Shown piece by piece: positions 1-11,868 of a stretch of DNA of 64,000 nt. The DNA comes from Acanthopleura granulata (Eukaryota > Mollusca > Polyplacophora > Chitonida > Chitonidae). The position numbers and the translations under genes are program-made. Position 1 is the first letter of the stretch; each line of letters opens with the position of its first letter. The DNA lies in NCBI GenBank assembly GCA_016165875.1, contig JABBOT010000029.1, positions 2,216,639 to 2,280,638 on the forward strand. Direction: 5' to 3'. The notes under the pieces were generated by a model, which was not told the origin of the DNA, searched no databases, and worked only from the letters and a program-made list of their open reading frames with translations.

Positions 1-86
1 AATATTCAGTAAAGGTATTTTTGAGATACAGTTTTTCATGGTCTTCACTTACCATAACTTCATTTTTACCAGGTCTTTCCCTTTAA
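1..86 (+). mobile_element. Right end of a TTAA-flanked foldback element (third copy of the family)
   Basis: The first 86 bases match the right arm of the foldback elements at 13416-13903 and 38888-39380: an ACAGTTTT block, then TTCATTTTTAC, then GGTCTTTCCCT, followed by TTAA at 83-86. The rest of the element lies to the left of the window. No protein is encoded. Confidence 0.7.
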
Positions 87-1998
87 CATCATTCTCAAGC
101 ACAAACGTGGCTGAAATATTACCGATGTGACGTAAAGCCATAATCATTCATTTATTTAAACACAAACGTCATACGCATATTATGCTTGACTCATACATCA
201 CCCTGTAGGACATGCAGCATGCTGCGTGTGTGTCACAACGACGTCAACCCTCAACATATACTGCTTCTTTGAAAATCACAGTTGACGAAGAATAATGTTT
301 GAGGAATCAAAATAACTATGTACTACAGGATCACAGCCTCTACAAAAGTATTAGACGTCAGGCGCATTTCAGGATGAGCCAAGTCGTGCACAAGGCTCAG
401 CAGAGTGGACAGACTGATCTACTTGTCATGGGAAAGAACTATACCATTTGCCAGCTCATTTCACTGGGGCGGGAGTGAATTGTGGCCTGTACGTAATTCT
501 TCAACGTGTATCAAAGAAACTTCAGTTTCTTCTGTCCCTTATTGACGAAGCCAACCGCATTATGAGTCTGAGCGTGCTTTGGTGTGGATCGATAAATCGT
601 CTTATTCAAAGCCACAGTGGAAGAGGCGGCGGGCAACGTAACGTCCGAAGTGTCACAACTAGCTAACTCTTTAAAGTAAAGAAGACCCGGGAAGTATAAC
701 ATAAATTGTAGTGAAAAGAGCACGGTTTAAAGATTTGAAAAACACAATCCGATAATTGTTTAGACTAAACATATGCCTCACTGCCGTAAGCTCATACAGC
801 TGTCAAAAGATTCCGACATTTACTGACTCGATGCTGGCTGATTGACATTGAATCGGGTCCATCGCTCTCGAGCGGTGAAATGCCAAGCGGACTCCTTCCC
901 CTCTGTATCTGACGTGCTGTATGTGCAGCCCAAATCAGCACTCTGCCGCTCTTCGTTTTTGTCTGTGCACTGACAAAACAAGGGTCTACAGCCAACCGTC
1001 CGTAATCGAGTCGAATTCGCATCCGTATATGAGCGCATTATGTATATTCAAAAGATAGAATGGTAATAGTTTAAGGTCCCGATACAGGTCATATTCGCTA
1101 ATCGGGCGTTACATAATCCTGAGTTCTGATTTATCAAAATTAGTTTCACATGTACGTCCCCTTTTTCATGGAGATAGTTATTATTCGCGACTGATTGTGT
1201 GTTATGGCCTACCTTAAAATTTCCTGCCTCGAAACTAAAGAAAAATCTAAAAAAAAAAAAAATTAAAAAAAAAGTCAAAAATTAACGATGTTTTCTTAAT
1301 CTTCAAAACATACTCTTTTACCACAAATTGCCCAATATTTCTTCGGCCTTCTCCTTTAACGTCTAAGCCATCGAAAGCCTGACTTTGTCCTACAAATCAA
1401 ACACGCCTCTTGTTAGAAAGTGATATTTACCTTCGCACTTCTTGATGAATGAACGAAGGATATCCAGATGAATCAAGTAGCAGAAACAACGCAACAGAGT
1501 TCGCCATGTGTATTATTTTATCCTGAAGGCACAAATGTTAAGCACTGGTAAGCGTAACAGAGCAGTTACTCTCACCTACCGAGTGAAGAAGACAAAACTG
1601 AAAAGAAAAAAAAAAAACACTTGTAGTGAACAGTGCCACCGCTGGTGAAACCATTCATGTTTTGTGAACAAGTTTACAAAACCACGAAAGTGAGAAAGCA
1701 AACCTCCTCAGCGTTCTGATTATTAGAATTGCAAAATAATTTGAGCGTAGGCATCTTAAAGGATGAACGCACGGTTTTAAGTTCTCGAAGATAATACATT
1801 ACTATGAGAGTCTTAAATGTCTGCACTTTCAGTTTCAATCAACTCAACCTTGGGGTAGCTGATTATAAAGGCTAGATGGGATTTCCTCAAAGGAGGAAGA
1901 ACAAGCAGGCTTTGCCTGCGAGGTACGGGTTATAAATTGGTTATTACAGTTATACTTAAACCGTGGTTCTGGGTGGCATGTTCGTTGCTGTAACGGTA

Positions 1999-2136
1999 TC
2001 ACTATCGGAGAGGAAAACTGATAAACAAATGGCTTTTTCGTGCTACAATCTAGCACAATCAGTTTGTAGTTCCCGGACAAGCACCCAATATGTAAGAGAA
2101 CCACTATCGGAGAGGAAAAATGATAAACAAGTGGCT
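1999..2136. repeat. Imperfect direct repeat pair, also present inverted near 29.1 kb
   Basis: A block beginning CACTATCGGAGAGGAAAA and continuing into a TGATAAACAA-GTGGC-like segment occurs at about 1999-2034 and again at 2101-2136. A reverse-complement relative (TTGAACAAG, then TTTGTTTATC, then TTTTTTCCTCTC) lies at about 29066-29105. This suggests a dispersed repeat, not a gene. Confidence 0.6.
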
Positions 2137-2209
2137 TGTTCAACTCTCAGACAGCCATAGGCCGTATACAAGATCAAACAAAGAAACACGAAGTCGCTTG
2201 ACAGAGTGC

Positions 2210-2240
2210 AATATATATATATATATATACATATACATGC

Positions 2241-2272
<32 letters not shown>

Positions 2273-2277
2273 GCATG

Positions 2278-2333
<56 letters not shown>
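2210..2333. repeat. AT dinucleotide microsatellite with ATGCAT/ATGTAT interruptions
   Basis: About 120 bp of (AT)n broken by short CATGCAT and TGTATA units. It is self-complementary and could form a cruciform. The [10 protein letters not shown] frames on both strands are a by-product of the repeat. Confidence 0.95.
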
Positions 2334-2334
<1 letters not shown>

Positions 2335-3807
2335 TTCAATAAAATAGATAAATAGTACAACTGACAATAATATACAAAAACAATAAGAATAATTACAAAA
2401 ATATGTAGTTTCTTACTGGTTACAACTTCCAAATCCGGAGGGAATATTCCGGCTTTCACAGACTAGTCAGTCCATGGAAGTATAGAATCCACAGTTCTTG
2501 AGATTTCTTGAATCAAAGGATGACAGTCCTGTAAGTGACGAACAGCAGTGGGCACGGTACGCCGACGATGGTATATATCCAGCGACAAGGTGCAACCTTT
2601 CTAGGCAGACGGATTGACCATAGCGTGCGTGATGCCGAGCTGGCTATGTATGTTTCAGTCCTCGGAAATATACACAAAGTCACTTTCAGGGAAAACTGGG
2701 ATGAAATGTGCTTAATCACACAAAGAGACAATGAGCAATACAACTACAAAGGAACGTCTCAATAAAATAGCAAGTGGCGAAACACAAGCTCACAAAGTGC
2801 TATATACGGAAAAGTAGAGTACAAAATGACAAATGCCGTATGGCATGAAAGTCGATATCTCCAAACCCAACAAAATCCTTCTAGGTGGACGAGAGTAAAT
2901 AGGACTGCTCTCAAATGAGCTTGAGTAAATGAGTGTGAAATTTATAACTTCATCGCTCATATTTATAGATTAACGTAAAGAAAATTCTGGATGGTTAGCT
3001 CATAAACATGTTTACAATCTGGGTACATCTTTCCAGAATGTAAGCGTTATGCACAACGACACGAAACGGATAAACACAGAAGCTTCGAGAACACGCGATT
3101 GACTACCAGTAGAGGCTATTACGTACAGAGAGGGGAAAAGATAGCTCAGACACTGATCCGGTTACCGCAAAAAATACTATATAATAGTTTAAAGACGGGG
3201 TTCGTAACAGTTGCTACTATCAAAAATTTACATGAAGAGACACCATTTGTCAAGTATGACGCTGTCGTGGCTACTTTGGGCTTATTCTGCGTGCCATGGT
3301 ACTATATATCTTTGTCTTCTCGAGTCTTGCTTTCCGCAAAGTGTGGCTCGAAACCTCGAGAATCATTTACCGAGAAATGTTCATTTGGATATTTAGGTAG
3401 GTGAAGCCTAAAGGGAAGCACAGTATCTCAGACAGGATCTTAAATTAAAGATAAGAACCCAAGTAGTCATGCTCTGTTGATCTTTAGTGAAAAGCCTATT
3501 AAAGAAGCCATTAGGGAGCACTTTTTCACAATATACCTGTTTTACCTGAGAACAATTTAACTGTTTCAATTTCCGGTTACTTAATGACTCTCACACTTTC
3601 TTTTCAGTCCTTTGGGCTACTATTTGAATACTTTGACGTCAGCCGGCATGTGCTAACGAACAAACACGCAACTACAGAAAAGTTGACTAAACTCGCATTC
3701 CAGTTCATGTTTATAGTAGTGGAAAATAACATTCTCTCTGTCGACTTTGAGGATCGCAGTTGGTGCTGACGATGCCGTGTTGTAAAATCCTTGGTGATAC
3801 ATCCTAG

Positions 3808-5719
3808 TTGTCCACATACTGGTCGTTCTCTTCGCCATTGGCTCCTGGGTAGACATTAACGGAGTCTGGGTGGAACTGCCCATCCTAGTGGAGCACCTGC
3901 CCGAGGGATGGAACCTGGGCTCTTATCTGATCATCATCATCCAGGTAGCGAACATCAGACCCCTGCTCTACACCGTGGGGCACCTGCTGGCGCCGCGAAT
4001 TGTCTCGGAGAGGCCAGTGATTTTCATCGTGCTGTGCGTCCGGGCGGTCGCCTGCATGCTTCTCGCATTCTTGTGGAAAAGGACGACTCAGGAGTGGAAC
4101 ACAGTACAACCCTTCTCGTTCTCAACTTCTTCTTAGGCTTAGTCGATTGCACTACCTCTATTGTTTTCCTCAAGTACATATCCTTCCTCAAGCCACCCTA
4201 CATGACGTCCTACTTCATCGGGGTGGGACTCAGTGCCTTGTTGCCGAGCCTTGTCGCAATAGGGCAGGGGGCTGGAATGATGCCATGCAGGAATGTCTCG
4301 TTTACCAATGCCACATTGCTGAACGACGGGACCTGGCTCAACACCACCGCCTTCTCCCTACTGCCTGAATACTTACCACCGAGGTTTCCGCCCAGAGATT
4401 TTTTCCTGTTTCTGTTTGTTACGTTGGCAGTGTCTCTGGTGTCATTTACTTTGCTAAACTTCCTCCCATACTGCAAACGTCAGCAGGTGACTTCCAACAA
4501 CAAGATCTCGAATGACGAAACGGAGGATATATTTTCACTGTCCGGAACTAAGGGTGTATTCCATCTCAGCACCAAACCAACCGTTGACGAGACAGAAGCC
4601 ATTTCCGACACCAGGCAAAATTTGAAAGGGACACCCAGACAAAAACGCGGACCTTGACCAATATAAGCCGATGTGAATTCGGGTTTCTGCTGGTGCTGAC
4701 GGGCTGGCTACACGGGCTGTGGTATGGGGCTCTCCTTTCTGTGCAGCCGTTCGCCTGTCTACCGTATGGCACCCAGACGCACCACTTAGCCGTGACGTTG
4801 GCTCAGATTTCTAACCCCTTGGCCTGTTTTCTGGCCTTCTTCGCGGTCGTCAAATCCATGTATACCACCGCTTTCTTAGGGCTCTTGTCTACGTTGGTAG
4901 CCGCCTATATCTTCTCCTTGGCCTCACTTAGCCCCGAGGCCATACAGACTAAAGTATGCTCTAAACAACGGCAGATTTATTGCAGTATTCCAGCGTATGC
5001 AACGATTGAAATTTGCATGATGAGATCTCATCTATCGCGTATGGAAAACAGAAGGTGGCAAACAAAATTTATTGATCATGTCTCTATCGATACCATATAT
5101 GCACTATAATGATACAAGATTTGGAAACTGATTTTATTCATTCATTTATTCTTCACGTCATCATTGAAAACTGTGGACTGTGTGCTTCTTTTTGCATGAA
5201 TCTGTCCTAATTTTTATATTTTATATACTGCCTTAGTTCTTTGGTAGTTTGTGCTGTTTTTGGTTTTTGGAAATTTTTCTAGCTATTATTGATTCCCCTG
5301 TTTGATTGACGGCTGGTATACGAATGTCGGTTTCAACGCCTAGATTCTGTATCAAGTATTTAACTTTGTTCTGCTTCCTGTCCAAATTTCTATTGGGAAA
5401 ACTTTTCAAAAACCTAACCGATAGCGCCATTTTGTGTTCAATTGTTGCTATATGACTCTGCATTTATGAATGTCTTTTGCACTTGCAGATAATAAGTCAA
5501 GTACTTGCTGGCGGACTTATCTCCTACACCAGGGTTTCCATGGCGACTGTGTGTCGTGGCGAGGGTCGGCGTGCTATGATGTGGTTTGGCGTTGTCACAC
5601 AGATTGGCTCTCTGGTGGACGGTGTCATCATGTTTCTTCTTATTAATGTCTTCAGGGTGTTCCGCTCCTCTCCGCCTTTCCCGATGGACGTCTACACGAC
5701 CACCGGAAGGAACATTTGA
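3808..5719 (+). pseudogene. Riboflavin transporter-like (SLC52A/RFVT) copy 1 with two frame breaks
   Basis: SLC52A proteins are plasma-membrane riboflavin carriers of about 445-470 residues with roughly 11 membrane spans. Family sequence is clear: LFAIGSWVDINGVWVELPIL near the start, LLVLNFF, FIGVGLSALLPSLVAIGQG, a CRNVSF loop, VQPFACLPYG and NPLACFLAFF. It is read in three successive frames: 3798 to about 4100, about 4100-4640, and about 4640-4953. Each switch equals loss of one base or gain of two. The first falls after WKRTTQEWN, the second in the hydrophilic loop before LLVLTGW. The last exon (5489-5719, phase 0) joins across a GTATGC donor at 4954 and a TTGCAG acceptor, giving SQVLAGGLISYTRV. 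An in-frame TGA lies at 3795 and no ATG is visible, so an upstream exon is missing. Splice sites and all other codons look intact. The breaks may therefore be recent inactivation or indel errors in the assembly; raw reads would decide. Confidence 0.65.
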
Positions 5720-7567
5720 CGCCGCATGGATATACTGCAAAGGTTATGCAAAAGATGCTCTGAACTGCTCAACCCTGATCGAATACACGGTCTTCACAAG
5801 ATTCATAAGCCTCTTAACACCCCCACCCACCCCCACCCCCAACTGAGACGTGTTGTTACTACAACGAAAATTGGACATTATTAGACTGGTATATATATCT
5901 GTGCTCTTATTTGACGAAGACATTACCGGAGAACGAATTTGCTGTTGTTGTTGATCATCTGAATCGTTTTGTATTTTTGGACACAAGTGGTGAAACGTCT
6001 TTCTGGTGTAATGGTTTGTTATGTGAGCAGCTTAATGCTACACAAAATGTATCTTGCACAAGTTCTGAAAAATATAGCGGAATTTCAATGATTGATTGAT
6101 TGTTGTTTAATACCATACTCAAAAATTTCAAATCATTCATGTGATGTCAGTCAGTTTTATGGACAGAGAAAAAGGAGTGTTCCAGGTAAACCACAAACCT
6201 CTGGCAAGTAACTAACAAACTTTCCCATGTGTGACATACATATTTTACACCATATCGGTGTAAAAAACAAATGGTCTTAAACAGTATGGCAAGACGTTTC
6301 GGCTTAATTCATATGTCTTGAATTCATTTCCAGTTATCTACAATTCATTTCCAGAAATCTTAAATAGCAACATTTTCTTGAGATATGGACCATGTATTTC
6401 AGATATGTAGAAAAAAAAATACGGTGCACATATCAGAAATCACGCCAAAATGTTCAAATTCCAGTAACTTAATAGAGTAAGTACAGATGTACTCACGCGC
6501 ACTTCAAGCCATCATAACTGATCACGATGTATTTAATGTTCGCCACGCTTTGAGTGACGTTTATTAGGGAGCATACGTTTGGTTCACAGAAACAACCACA
6601 CAAACGTAGGGCACATATCACGAAAAGAATTCCAAATTTACTTCTATTTAAGATATCTGGAAATCATTTCCACATATAATTTATTTTAGATATCTAAAAA
6701 GCATTTCCAGATATGACAGAATGAATTCAAGGTATCTAATATTAATTCAAGGTGTCTTGAATTAATTCAAGATTTAAGGCCGACAGCGCTTGCCATACAA
6801 CGGGCCTTAGATAGCAGAAACGACAACGCGTGAGTCAACGACTGCTTATTGTCGCCAAGTCCTCACAAACAGTAAGAGCGGGGGAGTCTCTGTTCCCTGT
6901 TCGGCCTGGCCTGAGCCTGCATCACCTCACGTGACCGAACGATTGAAAGCCTAGCCCCTTTAATCATTCGACAACGGTTCCTGGACTAAATTATATAGCA
7001 AGTTTGCCATGTCTTTAGGCAAGTTGCTGGGTACACCAATGAAGTGGGTCTTATTTGGTGCTAGAATCTAAGATTGGTTGCTTTTAGATTTGATGTGCAT
7101 CCACACTTTTGTGTATTATGTAGCATACGCTAGTTTCGCATTTGAGCACTTCTGTTTTTCCTCCGAGCAGCACGCCGTGAAACCAAGAATTCGACGTAGG
7201 TACTTGTCCCTTCCTCACGCTTGTATCTTTGTGGCAAGCCTGCTTTAGTCTAGTGCAGGAGACTAAGCAAGTCGCAATGGTGCCCTTTTTAACCTGGTAT
7301 GCGTGCACGTATATTAACATGTCCCCATTATTGAACTCTCGAGAAGATTTATCACGACTGTAACTATATAACATATATAGATACCGTTCACTACACCCAG
7401 AGCAGCTGTGTTGTGATTGATATCACCCATCGCCGCGTTATCTCTTGTGGGGAGGAAATGCTGTGTCATTATAATTACATGAACATTTCCATGAAGATCT
7501 GATTGGAATATGGGCCTGCAGAACATGTTGTGAAATGGGTTTTCGGTGTTAGTTAGAGCCAAGGAGT
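5720..7567. other. Intergenic spacer between the two riboflavin transporter copies
   Basis: No gene was recognised. It contains a C-rich run (about 5818-5840) and a foldback element (6284-6798). The unlocated first coding exon of the second transporter copy could lie in this stretch. Confidence 0.5.
6284..6798. mobile_element. Foldback (MITE-like) element with GTATGGCAAG termini
   Basis: The left end reads GTATGGCAAGACGTTTCGGC and the right end is the imperfect reverse complement (GCCGACAGCGCTTGCCATAC). The inner arms are rich in GAATTCATTTCC / TCAAGATATC-type words on both sides. There is no coding capacity. A short relative of the right end lies in the transporter intron near 9744-9795. 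Confidence 0.65.
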
Positions 7568-10184
7568 GTGCTAGTACATGTGCTGGTTTGCTTGTTCGGA
7601 TGTGGAACATGGATAACGACAACAGGGGTCTGGGTGGAGATGCCCATACTGGTGGAATACCTGCCGGAGTCTTGGGATTTAGGCGCTTTCCTTAGCATAG
7701 TAATACAGCTTGCCAATATTGGGCCTCTTGCCTACTCTCTCGTCCACATACTCAGTCCAAACTTACTGTCCGAAAAATGTATGGTGTATCTGATCGTTGG
7801 CACTGGAATCGTTTCATGCGCTCTGCTGGCTGTCTTCTGGAAAGAGACCACAGTCGTTTTTGGCAAAACGCACAGCATCGCTCTTTTGGTGCTTCAGTTT
7901 TTCTCCGCAATGGCAAACAGTACGTCCTCAGTCGTGTTTCTGCCGTTCATGTACCTGCTGAAGCCTGTGTACCTCACGACGTTTTACGTCGGGCAGGGAT
8001 TCAGTGGTTTCCTGCCCAGTATCCTCGGCCTCGCCCAGGGAAGCCGGTCCATGACGTGTAGGAATGTGTCCCGTGCCGTCAGTACTGGCCAACGTACCAA
8101 TCACACCGTCTTCTCACTACAGCCCGAATACCAGGCCCCGAACTTCTCGCCTAGCACCGTCTTCTGTCTCCTCTCGGCCATGTGCGGCCTCTGTGGCGTG
8201 TCGTTCACTCTCCTAAACCACCTTCCCCTTTGCAAGTCAGAACACGTCAACTACGACATGAAGACAGAAGCGACGTCGAAGAATTCACCGTCGACTGAGA
8301 AAACCGCTTTAATCTCATCTAAATCAAACACATACAAGGTTAAATGGAAAAAGAACGATCCTCAGATCATAAAGGAAATTTGTAAATTTTCAGAACCAGC
8401 TCTTTGTGGAACAGAATGTGTTGTTTTACTGGTATGCGCAGGCTGGGTGAAAGCCATGGAAAACGGGGTCATTCCTGCTCTTCAGTCCTATGCCTTCGTT
8501 CCGTACGGAATGGAGTCTTACTCCTTAGCTCTTAACTTGGCCTACATCGCTGATCCTTCCGTCTGCTTTCTGGCTTACTTCCTCGCCCCAAGGACCCCGC
8601 GGACCTTAGTTCTGCTGACTCTGCTCGCCACCCTCTGCTTGAGCTACATCGTGACTCTAGCGTCTCTCAGTCCCTCTCCGCCCCTAAGCGATGGGAACGT
8701 CGGCGAGGTGCTTGCTGTAAGTTTGCCAGACTTTATAGGGGATTTCTTACAAATCACATCTTACGGTTGGACCTAGTTCAACTTGTTCGATGGTGTTTAC
8801 GTAGGTCATTTAGCAAATAATATAAATATGTTGATATTTTATATTTAGCTATTACGCTCAATCCTTTTATGCAACGACGTTGCCAATGGCCAGCAGGAGG
8901 TTTTGTGTAAATTTCCAGTGAACATTTTATTAATTGGTTCATTCATTTGATTGGTTGTTTACACTGCACACAAGAATTTTTCACTAGATTAACGTCGGTC
9001 ACGTCCATGTTTAAGTGGAAGGAACTGCAGCACCTGGGTAAAACCACCGTCCTTCGTAAAGTACGTGGTATGAGGCGTCAGATTTGAAGAAAAAGGAAAA
9101 ACAGCAGTAGCTGGATTCCCATCTTGCTGGAAACCCTTTCACTAAGGTGAGTTTTTACCCAGGTGGAAACCTTTTCGCCCAGGAGGAAACATTTCCCCCA
9201 GGTGGGAATCGAATAAAATGTTACGAGCTTAAGAATTCGTTTAATTCGAGCCTTGAAGGTGAATTGATAATCATGTGTTTCACCCAAGAATTCGTACATG
9301 TACATTAGGTTACTTTTCAAAAAATCACTGTAAAGTTGTGCTGCTAATGCTCATGTCCAAATCCACAATTTTAGCATTGCCGAGAACAGAAAATACCAAA
9401 ACCCTTATTGATGTATAATGATCTGTGGGTGCTCCTGTTAGGTGTGATTATGTGTAGATATACGCCATGTGGTCTCACGAGACACGGTCGTTGCTGCCGT
9501 GATTTAGCCGACACGGAGGTTCCGACGTTTACTCATGGCCTGCTTGAAGGAATCAACTCTTCCGGCGAAATTTTCACATTTACAGCCCGAGGATTAGAAC
9601 TGATCTGCATTTACTTCAATTCATGCTGGAAAGCACTGTACAGAAACCATGGACATAAAGCACACTTGCAACGAGGTTTCGAAATGCAGTTTGTTAAAAA
9701 TAATGGCGGAAAAATTTAAAAAATAGAAAACCCACAGCTCTAGAAATGAAATTCGAGATATCTGATGTAGGCCTAAACGGCTTGCCATATAGACCACATG
9801 TATATATGCATCGATAAACTGACTCATACGAAGTTAATTTTTAAAAAAATATCTTTTCATTTTTTGGGGCGTTGCAGGGCAGATATATGACCTTGGGATA
9901 GTTTTGTGACGCATTAATGGCATTCTTTACAAAAGGTTCATTGTGTGTTGTTACAGGTATTCTCTCAGGTGCTGACCACAGGCTTCGTCACCTACTCCAA
10001 GGTGTCGATAGGCCGGGTGTTCCGCGGGCAGGGAAAGCGCTCGCTATTCTGGTGCGGACTGGCATCACAGGCTGGAGCCTTCACGGGAGCAGCCATCATG
10101 TTCGTACTCGTCACTGTTCTCGAAATCTTCCAAAAAGCCTCAAACTGTTCCTCATATGACATTGCTCTAACTGAAGGCTTATGA
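7568..10184 (+). CDS. Riboflavin transporter-like protein (SLC52A/RFVT family), copy 2, 5'-incomplete
   Basis: A predicted proton-independent riboflavin carrier of the plasma membrane. Two exons are visible: 7568-8716 and 9957-10184. They are joined in phase 0 by a GTAAGT donor at 8717 and a TTACAG acceptor ending at 9956. They give about 458 residues, within the normal family length (about 445-470). Family marks in order are LFGCGTWITTTGVWVEMPIL, FYVGQGFSGFLPSILGLAQG, a CRNVS luminal loop with NHT sequon, YAFVPYG, SLALNLAYIADPSVCFLAYF, and finally SQVLTTGFVTYSKVSIGRVF in the second exon. There is no ATG between an in-frame TAG at 7550 and the conserved start of homology. The initiator therefore lies in an upstream exon I could not place, and 7568 is only the open-frame limit. 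The intron position matches copy 1, which supports tandem duplication. Polyadenylation signals follow at 10223 and 10366. Confidence 0.88.
8717..9956 (+). other. Last intron of riboflavin transporter copy 2
   Basis: A 1,240-bp GT-AG intron. It holds a small three-unit CCCAGGTGGAAACC-type tandem repeat (about 9153-9210) and a remnant (about 9744-9795) related to the right end of the foldback element at 6284-6798. Nothing coding was seen. Confidence 0.7.
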
Positions 10185-10222
10185 CTGGACTTGCGGTAGA
10201 GTGTATGTAAATTTTCAAGGAG

Positions 10223-10371
10223 AATAAAGGAGGGATGTATTCGCTTTCTAATGCTTGTCGCTCTGACGGGCAATGGTTTAGGTCGTTTGGAGCAACCTTA
10301 ACATTTTTCATCCGATTTTACGTTTGTAACAAACGAATTGTCTTATTGTTACTATGGAATGAAACATTAAA
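10223..10371 (+). terminator. Candidate poly(A) signals of riboflavin transporter copy 2
   Basis: AATAAA at 10223-10228 and ATTAAA at 10366-10371 lie 40 and 180 bp after the stop codon. Which one is used cannot be told from the sequence. Confidence 0.45.
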
Positions 10372-11537
10372 GAGTCTAATCTGCTTAAATAAGTGCATTT
10401 AATTGCTAATATGATAACTTATATTGCACAAATGTCAAGAGTTGCCCAGGCACCAAGCTCTGGAGACAATGTCATAATGCTTTGCATACGGACATATTCC
10501 GCCATAAATGATGTTACCTTTTTAGCTACCCCACAGACAATGTATAATTACCGGGAAAAATATCCGTACAAAGTTTTGTGAAATTGGCATAGGAAGAGAA
10601 TTAGCCCCATATAGCGAGCATTACGCAAATGGCCCTTCTTGGCATTAGTCCACCTGAATGTTGTATAGTTCATCCGCGATCTTCGGAGCTTCGAACCGGA
10701 GCTTCGAACAGTACATCCACCTATCGGAAAGCTGGGCATGTTTATGTCATATGATGTTTCGGCCACGAACCTATATCACGTATTCAGCAAAGAGGTTAAG
10801 ACTTGTCTTCGAGGGGCCATCTTGAAAAGATGTTGTTTTTTTTTAAAGAAAAAAGGTCGGTGAAATTCGGACAACGTTTATACTTGCAAGATGAAGTAGC
10901 CGTCATCTGATATGATTTTAAACTATGAAGGCTACAACTCGTGATCAATGTTTCCTGTGAGTACGGATAAAATCGACGGTTTCCTGCACGTTATAAACAC
11001 GAAAGGGAATTTAATTTGGGTAAAATGCCTGGCTGACGCGTGGTATACGCGGATCTCGGGCTTTGACGCTTCCCTCTATTACGCTTGTAGGCCTAAGTAA
11101 GTCATGTATATTACAACTAGCTGTACTTTTCTCCCCAGCAGGTTCCGAGGTCAGATTTAGACAATTATGGCTCTAGCGGTTCAGGCCTAAAGCTTCACTG
11201 ACTATAATTATTTGTTGTCTAGACCATAACCAGACAGGAAGTAAGTATTGGCATTCCTTAGTAACGGAGGTGTCAGACTGAGAACACGTAAGCTACTTGC
11301 AAATGTGAGAGCTTCTTCCTGATAATCTTGTATATGGGTTATTTAATAGGCCTATTTGGCGTTCGGGGTAGAGCATCACAAACCGTAGCCTATTCCTACC
11401 TATGCAAAACATACTCACTACGCTGCAACAAATCTTCCGTTAAATCCGCTGGATTTGTACGATAACGGATCACCTATCTGTTGATTTAACGGAATAATCC
11501 GTCCCTGATTGCGTTATTATATTGTCCGTTCCTGATA

Positions 11538-11868
11538 ACGTATGTATGTATGTATGTATGTATGTATGCTTGGGTTTTACAAAGTATTTAACAACTTTCA
11601 GTTATATGACGACAAGGATTCCTAAGAATGTATATATATTCTATGTCTTCTTGGAGCAGGGAGTCCATGTCGTCAAAGTGCTGCCGCCACTGGAATACCA
11701 TGCCGTAGACAGCAGAGATGACACCCCACCCAGTCACATTATGCTGACACCGAGCTGACCAGTAACGTGTCTTTGCTATAACTTCTCAGTGCTGAGCGCC
11801 AGCGAGGCGGCAACAAGTACCATTTTTAAAGTTTTTGATATGACTCAACCCGGTCTTGGGAACGATTT
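11538..11868 (+). mobile_element. SINE-like element, family 2
   Basis: It begins with a (TATG)n tract, then GCTTGGGTTTTAC and TATGACGACAAGGATTCC. A GACACCCCACCC block, a CTCAGTGCTGAGCGCC block and a TTTTTAAAGT segment follow. The same blocks occur in the same order and spacing at 54524-54875. Similar short dispersed elements are widespread in molluscan genomes (from memory, not searched). Confidence 0.7.

Larger units (their letters stand above)
87..3807. other. Intergenic or upstream region with no recognised gene
   Basis: No coding exon could be supported here. The stretch holds a poly-A run (about 1249-1273), an imperfect direct repeat (1999-2034 and 2101-2136), an AT microsatellite (2210-2333) and AT-rich sequence. 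The first coding exon of the riboflavin transporter copy starting at 3808 may lie here, because that copy has no ATG in its visible first exon, but I could not identify it. The open frames at 2535-2765 and 3099-3404 resemble nothing I know. Confidence 0.5.

Noticed and set aside
2043..2459. 138-codon minus-strand frame with IYIYIY runs
   Set aside because: It runs through the AT microsatellite and a dispersed repeat.
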